From NCBI GenBank assembly GCA_035527835.1, contig DATKZS010000107.1, forward strand, positions 1-17,800: DNA of 17,800 nt. Reading direction: 5' to 3'. Positions 1 to 6,004 of this stretch are shown piece by piece (the first letter of the stretch is position 1; every line of letters starts with the position of its first letter). Position numbers and translations under genes: made by a program. The notes beneath the pieces are model-generated. The model had not been told where the DNA came from. It searched no databases and worked only from the letters and a program-made list of their open reading frames with translations. This stretch comes from DATKZS01 sp035527835 [NCBI: bacterium] (lineage in GTDB: Bacteria; RBG-13-61-14).

Positions 1-33
1 TACTGAATCTCGCATAATACGTTGACAAAAGGA

Positions 34-600
34 TCAAAAAAAGAGACCACTGGCTTTGAGGAAACTTTTCAGCAAATCATGGCGAGGATAGATTTGGTGC
101 GCGCCTTTGTGCAGCCGTTGTCGAATTTCGGCCAGGGTGGGCGGGGCATAATTGGCCATGACGCCGCCATCAAGGTGGCCCCAAACGTATTCCACCGGGT
201 TGAGCTCGGGCGCATACGGCGGCAGCCATTCCAGCCCCAGCCAGCCCTCCTCATAGACTTGGTTGAGATAGTCGAGGGTGGGTCCGCTCTTGTGGGCGGG
301 CAGGCGGTCCCAGAGGAGGGTTACCGGCCGCGGAAACTCGCGGCGGAGGGCCATGAGAAAATTCACCAGGTCCGGACTCTTGACCGATCCTTCCTGGAAG
401 CGCAGGCGCAGCCGAACCGAGCGGCCGCCGGGAGTGCAGACCAGGACGCCGATCGCGGAGAGACGCTTCCAATTGAAGTTATGAATCAGCTCCGGGGTCT
501 GCCCGCGCGGTCCCCAGGTGCGGCGGATGGCCGGCTTCTGGGAAAAGCCGCTCTCGTCGAGAAAGATCAGGAGCGCCCGGTCGCGGCGGGCTTTTTTTTA
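34..600 (-). CDS. IS630 transposase, catalytic DDE frame (ORFB)
   Basis: This is the catalytic half of the same transposase, read in the -1 frame relative to ORFA and open from the A8 run to the TGA at 34-36. The DDE triad is visible: Asp in LLIFLDESGF, Asp in LLWDRLPAHKS, and Glu in ELNPVEYVWGHLD, with the usual PPYAPELNPVEY motif of IS630/Tc1 transposases. There is no convincing independent start at the frame junction, so it is expected to be made as an ORFA-ORFB fusion of roughly 345 residues, typical of the family. All catalytic residues are present, so the enzyme is probably functional if the frameshift occurs. The 5' limit given here is the slippery run, not a start codon. Confidence 0.88.
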
Positions 601-1082
601 ATGTTCGGCCAGCTGCGGGTCTTCCAATGGTGAATGGCGGCTTCGTCCCGCTCCCGCGCTTTGGGCTGCGGCTTCTGGGCGCTCCAGCCCAAATCCCGCA
701 TCACGCGCCAGACATGGCCGGGATGATAGCGGACGCCGGTTTGGCGGACGATGACCTCGGCGATCCGGGGCAGGCTCCACAGATCGGCGTCCAAGCCGTG
801 GGCGCGGGGGCCTTTGAGAAGAGCCCGTTCGACCTTTTGGAGTTGGGACACGGTGAGTCGCGGCTTGCGCCCGGCGCGGCCGGCGGCGGCCAGCCCTTTA
901 TTGCCGCGCCTCTTCCAAGCGGCGAACCAGACGCTGGCGGCCTGGCGGGAAACTCCAAGTTGGCGCGCGACTTCGGCCTGGGCGACTCCTTGCTTGAAAA
1001 GCTTGGCGGCGGCGAGTCGTCGTTGTTCCATCCCGGCGAAATCACGTCGGGGGCGGTAGGGTTGAAGGTTTTGAGTTTCCAT
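567..1082 (-). CDS. IS630 transposase, N-terminal frame (ORFA)
   Basis: This frame encodes 171 residues. A helix-turn-helix lies at about residues 25-65 (AKLFKQGVAQAEVARQLGVS onward), followed by a second winged-helix-like segment ending in YHPGHVWRVMRDLGWS at about 118-133, as expected of the IS630 DNA-binding half. It would bind the terminal repeats. After residues WPNIKKK the frame runs only seven residues past an eight-A run (plus-strand T 592-599) and stops. The catalytic part continues in the -1 frame. The heptamer A AAA AAG lies exactly in phase for -1 slippage, so this looks like programmed frameshifting rather than decay, although a sequencing error in the homopolymer would look the same. 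Confidence 0.88.
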   Translation of the reverse strand: METQNLQPYRPRRDFAGMEQRRLAAAKLFKQGVAQAEVARQLGVSRQAASVWFAAWKRRGNKGLAAAGRAGRKPRLTVSQLQKVERALLKGPRAHGLDADLWSLPRIAEVIVRQTGVRYHPGHVWRVMRDLGWSAQKPQPKARERDEAAIHHWKTRSWPNIKKKPAATGRS

Positions 1083-1239
1083 GCAATGAATATAGCATGA
1101 AAATACAGATTTGTCAAGCTATTTTGCGAGATTCAGTAATACTCTGCCATATTTTATAGAAGAGGTAGAAAAAGCAAATAAACTTGACTCGTAACTCGGA
1201 GACTCCACGGTGGCGTTACTGCGATGCTGCTGACAAGGA

Positions 1240-1430
1240 TTACAAAGCCGGGGACATTGCGGACATATCCTGGTTAGAAATTGAAATCAATTCCAGGGTC
1301 TGGTGGGGGCGTTCAGTATTGTACCAATCGGCCCATTTCCCGATCACCGTCCGCGCCTGCTGAATTGAATCGAACGTATTGACCCACGCGCACTCTCCCT
1401 TGAAGCTATGAATAAATCCTGCAACCAGTC
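1240..1430 (-). pseudogene. C-terminal remnant of IS3-type transposase (rve domain)
   Basis: Translating the minus strand gives SFKGECAWVNTF, then VIGKWADWYNTERPHQTLEL, ending in a TAA near 1240. The YNxxRPHQxLxL signature and the preceding F-x-GEC-WVNTF pattern are the C-terminal end of the integrase core of IS3-family transposases. Only about 60 codons survive. Upstream (minus sense) the homology fades near 1430, just before the promoter of the HNH gene, and even the preserved part seems to lack a few residues before GEC. It is a dead fragment, lying next to the intact IS630 and marking this as an insertion-prone spot. Confidence 0.75.
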
Positions 1431-1440
1431 AATATTCCCC

Positions 1441-1469
1441 TTGACAAACGATCTTTGGCTTGTTACTAT
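1441..1469 (+). promoter_or_regulatory. Candidate sigma70 promoter for the HNH gene
   Basis: TTGACA at 1441-1446 is a perfect -35 hexamer. TACTAT at 1464-1469 lies 17 bp further on (4 of 6 matches to TATAAT), and an overlapping TATAAT at 1469-1474 sits at a less favourable 22-bp spacing. The stretch is much more AT-rich than the flanking DNA and ends about 60 bp before the HNH start codon. Confidence 0.5.
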
Positions 1470-1532
1470 ATAATCGTATTTGATAGTGAATGAGAATGTG
1501 CAACAAGATTCAATCCATTTAGGAGCAAACGA

Positions 1533-1955
1533 ATGTCTTGGGACGATGATAGACTTAATGAGATTTACGACAAAACTTATGGAAGATGCCACATCTGCCA
1601 AAAAAGGCTAAGCTTCATCAACTATGGAAGGCAAGGCCGAAAAGGAGCTTGGGAGGTTGAACACTCGAATCCCAGAGCCGAAGGCGGCACCGACAATCTT
1701 AACAATCTCTACCCTGCCTGCATAAACTGCAACCGTAGCAAAGGCACCCGTTCTTCAAGAAGCGCTAGGGCAGTGTATGGCCTCACAAGAGCGCCCTATT
1801 CCAGACAAAAGAAGCTTGAGAAGAAGAAGCTATCAGCGCTCAGATGGATGATAGGGCTAGGTGCAGTAGGATTGCTAATCAGTGGATGGGGAGCAGTTGC
1901 GGGAGCGTGCATAGGCGGGGTAATCGGCTACAATCAAGACCCGGATGAAGACTAG
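1533..1955 (+). CDS. HNH endonuclease with C-terminal membrane segment
   Basis: The protein has 140 residues. An AGGAG ribosome binding site at 1521-1525 is 7 nt before the ATG. The nuclease domain covers about residues 15-72: CHIC at 19-22 and CINC at 63-66 form the zinc pairs of the CxxC-type HNH fold, with WEVEHSNPRAEGG (His44) and DNLNNLYPACINCNRSKG supplying the metal and catalytic His/Asn residues. A basic linker (about 91-104, RQKKLEKKKL) precedes a glycine-rich hydrophobic stretch at about 105-133 (GLGAVGLLISGWGAVAGACI) with several GxxxG-like spacings, then an acidic tail. HNH proteins cut DNA; a membrane tether is unusual and could place the nuclease at the inner face of the membrane, for example against incoming DNA. 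That role is inference. The codon use is AT-richer than the neighbours and it sits beside IS debris, suggesting acquisition by transfer. Confidence 0.85.
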   Translation: MSWDDDRLNEIYDKTYGRCHICQKRLSFINYGRQGRKGAWEVEHSNPRAEGGTDNLNNLYPACINCNRSKGTRSSRSARAVYGLTRAPYSRQKKLEKKKLSALRWMIGLGAVGLLISGWGAVAGACIGGVIGYNQDPDED

Positions 1956-2247
1956 CACCTTCTAAAGACACAATCCTTTGGTTAATCTGCATCCGAATGC
2001 TCGCGAGATGCCCCAATGATAAAAACAATTTATGACCGCCCTAAGAATCCCGTGACCATGCCCCACGTGGAAACCGGGGACACGCATCGCATTCCGTGCT
2101 ATAACGGTTGAGGAAGTCACCGCGCCCTGTATTTTTCATGGATGGCGACACGTCCATCTCTGCCGTTATCAATTCCGCATCCGAAACCATTTTGACGGTC
2201 GCTGTTCCATCCCTTCCCGGTCCCAAAGGCCGCTATACATAAAGATC
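1956..2247. other. Gene-free stretch downstream of HNH gene
   Basis: I see no supportable gene here. A short open minus frame (2041-2226) lacks a ribosome binding site and recognisable motifs. The composition grades from AT-rich to GC-rich toward the terminator of the minus-strand primase cluster. Confidence 0.4.
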
Positions 2248-2289
2248 AAAAAAAGGAAATGGGGCGGGTGCTGCATCCCGCCCCTTTCC
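2248..2289 (-). terminator. Rho-independent terminator of the primase cluster
   Basis: On the minus strand the sequence reads GGAAA GGGGCGGG, an eight-base loop, CCCGCCCC, one unpaired base and TTTCC, then seven T (plus-strand A 2248-2254). The stem has 13 pairs with a single bulge. It lies 12 bp after the last stop codon of the minus-strand cluster. Confidence 0.88.
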
Positions 2290-2301
2290 AGGTTTGCTTG
2301 G

Positions 2302-2463
2302 TTACTTTTCCTTCCGGTCCCTGATGTGGAGTTTGCCGTCGAGGGGGAGGCAGTTGAGGGCGACGTTGAGGCTGCCGTCCTGGTTCTCGAAGGCAACGCC
2401 GATCTTGAGCCAGAAGCCCTTCTTGTCCTTGCCGTTGTTGACGATGGTGTAAACGTCTTTCAT
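2302..2463 (-). CDS. Small conserved-looking protein, 53 residues
   Basis: I set the start at the ATG at 2463 because AGGAGGG sits a few bases before it, although the frame is open further upstream. The product begins MKDVYTIVNNGKDKKGFWLK and continues as a compact, charged soluble sequence with a pattern suggesting alternating beta strands (GFWLKIGVAFENQDGSLNVAL, then LPLDGKLHIRD). It has no signal peptide or membrane segment. I recognise the general look of small single-domain proteins found near plasmid or phage replication genes but cannot assign a family. It is the last gene of the cluster with the truncated primase and the 32-residue zinc ribbon, and is followed at once by a strong terminator. 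Confidence 0.75.
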   Translation of the reverse strand: MKDVYTIVNNGKDKKGFWLKIGVAFENQDGSLNVALNCLPLDGKLHIRDRKEK

Positions 2464-2507
2464 ACTTTGTCCCTCCTTTCGGGTTTGTCTGGGCCTCAAG
2501 AGCCTCA

Positions 2508-2606
2508 TTAACACGCGGACCAGCCGCAGGCCATGCATAATAGGCATCCTTCCTGGTGGTAGAGGAGAGCGCCGCATTCCGGGCAAAAAGAGTCTTGGTC
2601 GGTCAT
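2508..2606 (-). CDS. 32-residue zinc-ribbon microprotein
   Basis: This short gene begins at the ATG at 2606, 6 nt after the primase stop, with AAGGAGG overlapping that stop codon. The product starts MTDQDSFCPECG and ends CMACGWSAC. Two Cys pairs (CPEC and CMAC, 13 residues apart) would bind one zinc, with a further terminal Cys. The spacing and wording closely resemble the zinc ribbon at the extreme C-terminus of class II ribonucleotide reductases and related ribbons, but here it is a free-standing gene. The strong ribosome binding site and tight coupling to the primase gene argue that it is real. It may contact nucleic acid or a partner of the primase; this is inference. Confidence 0.7.
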   Translation of the reverse strand: MTDQDSFCPECGALLYHQEGCLLCMACGWSAC

Positions 2607-2612
2607 TTTGAA

Positions 2613-3245
2613 TTACCTCCTTGTTCCGATGAGTCTTTGCAGGCTTTTTTCGTCCAAGTTGTCCGGCTGCTTTCCCAGCGGCACGTATTTCGGGATTACG
2701 GGCAGCTTGCCGCGCAGGGCTTGCACGAGTTGTTTGGTGGCCTTTCTTCCCACCACGTCGCCGTCAAGGAGAATCAAGAGCCTTCTCTTGAGTGAAAGGA
2801 CGAGCCTTCTCTGGCATTCGCTCAAGGAGCATCCCATCAAGGCGACGACGTTCTGAAATCCGGCCTGGTGGACCTTGAAGCAGTCGAAGAAGCCTTCCAC
2901 GATGATCAGCTCCGGGCTGTTGCAGCATTTGGCGCGGCGCAAGTTGAAGACGACCTGGCTCTTGTGGAAGCCTATGGGGAACCTGTACTTGGGCCATTCG
3001 CCGTTCACGTTTCTCCCGGCGTAGGCAACGAGGCTTCCTTCATGGTCGTGGATCGGAATGGCGATCTTTCCCCTGAGCATTCCGCGGTGGCAGAGGCCGA
3101 GGCCGAAGTTTTCGATGGTGCTTTTTATGAGGTCCCTTTCCAGGAGGTAGGGATGCCCGGAATCCAGCGTCAGCTTGAATTTCAAGCGAGGGTTGGGCTT
3201 CCTGGGCGTCTCCTGTTGCTCGTGCCAGGAGGCGGGGCGGTGGAG
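2613..3245 (-). pseudogene. 5'-truncated DNA primase/Toprim protein
   Basis: The retained part runs from about RKPNPRLKFKLTLDSGHPYL to the TAA at 2613-2615, roughly 210 residues. The first section (ERDLIKSTIENFGLGLCHRG, then GKIAIPIHDHEGSLVAYAGR) is the catalytic-core pattern of DnaG-like primases. The Toprim domain follows, with the metal-binding Glu in LIIVEGFFDCFK and the DxD in LLILLDGDVVGRKA. The N-terminal CHC2 zinc finger normally present in this family is absent: homology stops near 3245, and further upstream the frame is only the antisense of the lectin-like gene. The active-site residues survive, but the gene has lost its start and zinc finger. It heads a cluster with the zinc ribbon and the 53-residue protein. 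A rearrangement joined it head-to-head with another broken gene. Confidence 0.8.
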
Positions 3246-3249
3246 GTTG

Positions 3250-3671
3250 ATGGAGGCATATACAACGTCCTGCTCGGAGGCGTTAATCCCTTGAGCCCGG
3301 ACATCTTCTCCCGGCCCTACGTGTACCTGGGCGTCATGGTCGGGACTGACCAGGAGATGACCCCGCGCCAGCAGATCACCTCCGTGCCCTCGGCCCTCAC
3401 CATCGCCGGCGACCGGATCGAGAAAGGCACCGCGTTCCTGGCCGTGAACAACGCCAACAGCGGCAGCGCCGCCGTCACCTTCTCCACCCCCTTCAGCTCC
3501 GCTCCCAAAATCACCGCCGGCGGCCTCTCCTCCGACATCGGCGGCCAGGCGTTCGTGTTGACGAAAATCCAAGACATAACCGGGTCAGGGTTTACCGCGG
3601 TTTTCCGCTCCCTCGGCGGCGCCACGGCCACGGGCAGCGCAACGTTCGATTGGATGGCGATAGGACAGTAG
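3250..3671 (+). pseudogene. 3' part of an H-type-lectin-like surface protein
   Basis: About 140 residues survive. They start near VDGGIYNVLLGGVNPLSPDI and include YLGVMVGTDQEMTPRQQITS VPSAL-type text, which is the end of the repeat-rich stalk common in bacterial secreted or tail-fibre-like proteins. The C-terminal domain (from GTAFLAVNNANSGSAAVTFS to FDWMAIGQ) has the H-type lectin pattern: a strand, FxxPFxxxP, then GFTAVF and a final W-x-AIG. It probably bound carbohydrate or trimerised a surface fibre. No start codon with a ribosome binding site and no signal peptide can be found. Upstream the frame becomes the antisense of the primase, so the gene lost its 5' part at the shared junction. 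Confidence 0.7.
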
Positions 3672-3726
3672 GGGTTTGGGGTTTGTGGTTTGAGGTTTGT
3701 GGTTCAATTTCAAGCCCCAAGCCCCG
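3671..3726 (+). repeat. 7-bp periodic GGTTTG repeat with opposing arm
   Basis: Directly after the lectin-like stop codon the units GGGTTTG, GGGTTTG, TGGTTTG, AGGTTTG and TGGTT follow in tandem with a 7-bp period. About 10 bp later AAGCCCCAAGCCCC (3713-3726) is largely complementary to GGGGTTTGGGGTTT, allowing a G-T-tolerant hairpin. Another partial unit occurs at about 3731-3743. Confidence 0.7.
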
Positions 3727-3748
3727 AAGAGAGGTTTGTGGTTTGGCT

Positions 3749-3836
3749 GGGTGGGTCGCGCAGCGGTTTTGATTGCCCAGCCCGCGGCCCTTGCCCACGC
3801 AATTCCGCCGGGCGGAACCGCGTAGGCCACCCGTCA
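3749..3836. repeat. Imperfect inverted repeat (GGGTGG ... CCACCC)
   Basis: GGGTGGGTCGCGCAGCGGTTT at the left is an imperfect inverted match of AACCGCGTAGGCCACCCGT at the right, with a small internal palindrome TTCCGCCGGGCGGAA near 3803-3817. It lies in the non-coding gap 3672-3921, which otherwise shows nothing gene-like. Confidence 0.5.
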
Positions 3837-3921
3837 AACGTCGTGGATGACCTCCTTTCTATGGTTCCCATCCCCGCCAAAAGCCGCCGGACATGCTTTG
3901 AGCATCAGGTAAAAAAAAGTC

Positions 3922-3950
3922 TTGACCGCGCGCGCGCAAAATTATATGAT
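3922..3950 (+). promoter_or_regulatory. Sigma70-type promoter of the first GH31 gene
   Basis: TTGACC at 3922-3927 and TATGAT at 3945-3950 are separated by 17 bp, each with five of six consensus bases. Transcription would start near 3957, giving a leader of about 45 nt to the GTG start at 4002. Confidence 0.7.
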
Positions 3951-4001
3951 TGAACCTCGAAGATCCCGGGAATGATTTTCAACCTCGGAGGAGGCTGGCC
4001 A

Positions 4002-5471
4002 GTGAAAAGCGATCCAAGGGGTGTTTTGAAAAAGAGCTTAGGTCCGGCCCTGGCGGCGGCGCTGATTTTCTGCGCCATGTTGGGCCCGGTCTCGGGTTGC
4101 AAGTTCACCGGCGAGGAAGCGCGTCCCCGCTCCGGGGCCGTTCCCTGGCCCGAGTGGGTGTTCCACCACTGGGTTTGGCTGGGCGAGTCCACCCAGGACA
4201 GCGCGATCGAGCTGGTGCAGGACTACATTGACCACGACATCCCGGTGGGGGCCATCATCATTGACAGCCCGTGGGAGACGGGCTACAACACCTTCGTGGT
4301 TGATCCGGCGCTCTACCCTGAGCCGCAGGCCATGGTTGACTGGTTCCACGGCCATGATGTGCGGGTGGTGTTCTGGATCACCAGCGTGCTCAACGCCATG
4401 TGCGAGGCGGGCGCGCCCTCTTGCCCGGAGGCCGACCTGTTCAACGAGGCCAAGGCCAGGCACTTCCTGATGGGAGACGGCGACCTGCTCATTCCCTGGT
4501 GGAAGTGCCCGGGCGGCGAGGATTTCTGCGGCGGCCTGATTGATTACTTCAATCCGGAGGCGGTGGCGTGGTGGCACGATCTGATTGACCCGGTCCTGGA
4601 CCTGGGCATTGACGGCTGGAAATGCGACGGGACCGACCCCTTCGCCCTGCTGGTGCCCATCTCGCCCTATGCCGGGGTGGTGCATCCGTGGGACTACACC
4701 GACCGCTACTACCGCGACTTCTTCGAGTACACCCGCCGGCGCCTGGGCAACGACCGCGTGATCATGGCCCGCAGCGTGGACTCCGCGCTGGACCTTTCCG
4801 AGTTCGGCATCCCCGGCGTGTCTCTTTACGCTCCATTCGCTCCCCGCGACGTCAGCTTCGCGGCATGGGTGGGCGACCAGAGCCCCACCTGGGACGGGAT
4901 GCACGTCGCGCTCACCCACATGCTCTACTCGGCCATAGACAACTACCTGATCTTCGGGTCCGACCTCGGCGGATACAGGTCCGCCGGGACGGTTGACCCC
5001 GAGATCTTTCTGCGCTGGGCCGGACTGGCCTCGGTCTGCCCGCTCATGGAAAACGGCGGCAACTCCGAGCACCGGCCCTGGATGATCGGAGGCGACACCG
5101 TGGAGAGGATGGCGACCACCGACATCTACCGCCGCTTCGTCAACCTTCATTACAAGCTGATCCCCTACATGCAGGCCGAGGCCCGGATGGCCTGGTTCGC
5201 CGGCGGATCGCTGTGGAAGGTCCTGGAAAGCGACGAAGAGATCTGGAAGTCCGAGTTCCTGCTCGGCGCGGACCTGTTGGTGGCGCCCATCTACGAGACC
5301 GGAAACACCCGCACGGTCAGCTTCCCCGAAGGCGATGACTGGGTTTATTTATGGGACCGCTCCCGGGTCCATGCGGGCGGGACCCAGGCCACGGTGTGGG
5401 CGCCTCTGACCGAGTATCCGATTTTTGTGCGCAAGGGATCGCCGCTGGAGAGCGACCCGGACCTTCCGTGA
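4002..5471 (+). CDS. GH31 glycoside hydrolase lipoprotein (copy 1)
   Basis: I chose GTG 4002 over the in-frame ATG at 3972 because GGAGGAGG (3987-3994) lies 7 nt before it and the resulting N-terminus is a lipoprotein signal with lipobox PVSGC (Cys33). The protein has 489 residues. The rest is a family GH31 TIM barrel: VGAIIIDSPWETGYNTF (about 82-98), GIDGWKCDGTDPF (nucleophile expected at Asp209), AAWVGDQSPTWDGM (acid/base expected at Asp292), FGSDLGGY (318-325), PLMENGGNSEHRPW (347-360) and a C-terminal beta domain (LLVAPIYE onward). GH31 enzymes are retaining alpha-glycosidases or alpha-transglycosylases; the substrate cannot be read here. The family's N-terminal beta-sandwich seems minimal or absent, because the barrel starts about 50 residues in. 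It is probably membrane-anchored in the periplasm or at the surface. Its paralogue follows 530 bp downstream. Confidence 0.9.
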   Translation: MKSDPRGVLKKSLGPALAAALIFCAMLGPVSGCKFTGEEARPRSGAVPWPEWVFHHWVWLGESTQDSAIELVQDYIDHDIPVGAIIIDSPWETGYNTFVVDPALYPEPQAMVDWFHGHDVRVVFWITSVLNAMCEAGAPSCPEADLFNEAKARHFLMGDGDLLIPWWKCPGGEDFCGGLIDYFNPEAVAWWHDLIDPVLDLGIDGWKCDGTDPFALLVPISPYAGVVHPWDYTDRYYRDFFEYTRRRLGNDRVIMARSVDSALDLSEFGIPGVSLYAPFAPRDVSFAAWVGDQSPTWDGMHVALTHMLYSAIDNYLIFGSDLGGYRSAGTVDPEIFLRWAGLASVCPLMENGGNSEHRPWMIGGDTVERMATTDIYRRFVNLHYKLIPYMQAEARMAWFAGGSLWKVLESDEEIWKSEFLLGADLLVAPIYETGNTRTVSFPEGDDWVYLWDRSRVHAGGTQATVWAPLTEYPIFVRKGSPLESDPDLP

Positions 5472-5498
5472 GGTTGAATTACTAATAGGAACCAGCGC

Positions 5499-5749
5499 TG
5501 TCCAAAATAAACGGACCGGAGAACCGCCAAGACGCCAAGAGCGCCAAGGATTATTTTTAAACAAGATTTTAAGAGGGCTTGGGTGCGTATGTTTCTTGCT
5601 TGGCGCTCCCGTCGGCCGGTTCGCCAAGCCGGTTGGGGCCAACGCTCCGGAGCTATTCTTTGCCGGTCCGCGAAGAAACATCATGATTTACTTGGCGATC
5701 CTTGGCGCTCTTGGCGTCTTGGCGGTTTTCTTACGGCCTATTTTGGACA
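5499..5749. repeat. Large nested palindromic element with 9-bp units
   Basis: The arms 5499-5550 and 5699-5749 are inverted copies. They share TGTCCAAAATA at the outside, a variable middle, then an identical 29-base inner block starting AACCGCCAAGACGCCAAGAG. The inner block is built of 9-bp units CGCCAAGAN. The interior carries a second inverted pair (ATGTTTCTT at about 5589 against AAGAAACAT at about 5674) and a GCTTGGCG/CGCCAAGC pair. An open plus frame across it has no ribosome binding site and looks fortuitous. This is probably a non-coding, multi-copy genomic repeat. Confidence 0.8.
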
Positions 5750-5803
5750 AGAGTGAATAGGAACAGTAAATTGTGGACAATGATCCTGAAGGGCAAAGAA
5801 AAA

Positions 5804-5898
5804 ATATTGACGGGATTAACAGGATGGACAGGATGAAAGAAAATAAGCATTTGCCCGCTCCGGGAAATCCTGTAAATCCTGTTGATCCTGTCAAGTAT
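5804..5898. repeat. Inverted repeat with 9-bp CAGGAT units
   Basis: The left arm at 5804-5835 (ATATTGACGGGATTAACAGG, then ATGGACAGGAT) and the right arm at 5866-5898 (AATCCTGTAAATCCTGTTG, then ATCCTGTCAAGTAT) are inverted near-copies. Each arm consists of about three 9-bp units of the form GGATNNACA. The 30-bp centre is unstructured apart from a short CCCGCTCCGGG palindrome. The remainder of the gap 5472-6004 holds no gene I can support. Confidence 0.8.
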
Positions 5899-6004
5899 CT
5901 TTTCATGATTTCAGGGCGCCGCAATGCGGCATGAGGAGCTGTCTAATAATTTCTGTTTTCCTTAATAAGCCAGGTCCGGGCCGGGCGCGGCCGGGAGGTT
6001 GAAA

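Larger units (their letters stand above)
1..1138 (-). mobile_element. Complete IS630-family insertion sequence
   Basis: The element starts with TACTGAATCTCGCATAAT and ends with the reverse complement of TACTGAATCTCGCAAAAT. The match continues imperfectly inward to about 27 bp (both ends share TTGACAAA). The outermost TA at each end (1-2 and 1137-1138) fits the TA target duplication of the IS630/Tc1 group, so the element proper is 3-1136 (1134 bp), a normal IS630 length. It carries one transposase in two frames on the minus strand. The near-perfect ends and open frames suggest a recent, possibly active copy. The window begins exactly at its outer end. Confidence 0.93.

Noticed and set aside
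2868-3245. Upstream extension of the lectin-like frame
   Set aside because: This part is the exact antisense of the Toprim primase and has no stalk-like repeats, so only 3250 onward is accepted.
5425-5760. Plus-strand open frame (111 codons) ending in a hydrophobic MIYLAILGALGVLAVF segment
   Set aside because: It runs through the end of GH31 copy 1 in another frame and through the palindrome; the hydrophobic part is simply the translated inverted arm.
5523-5898. CRISPR-like array
   Set aside because: Units are 9 bp without unique spacers, arranged as inverted arms; no cas genes nearby.
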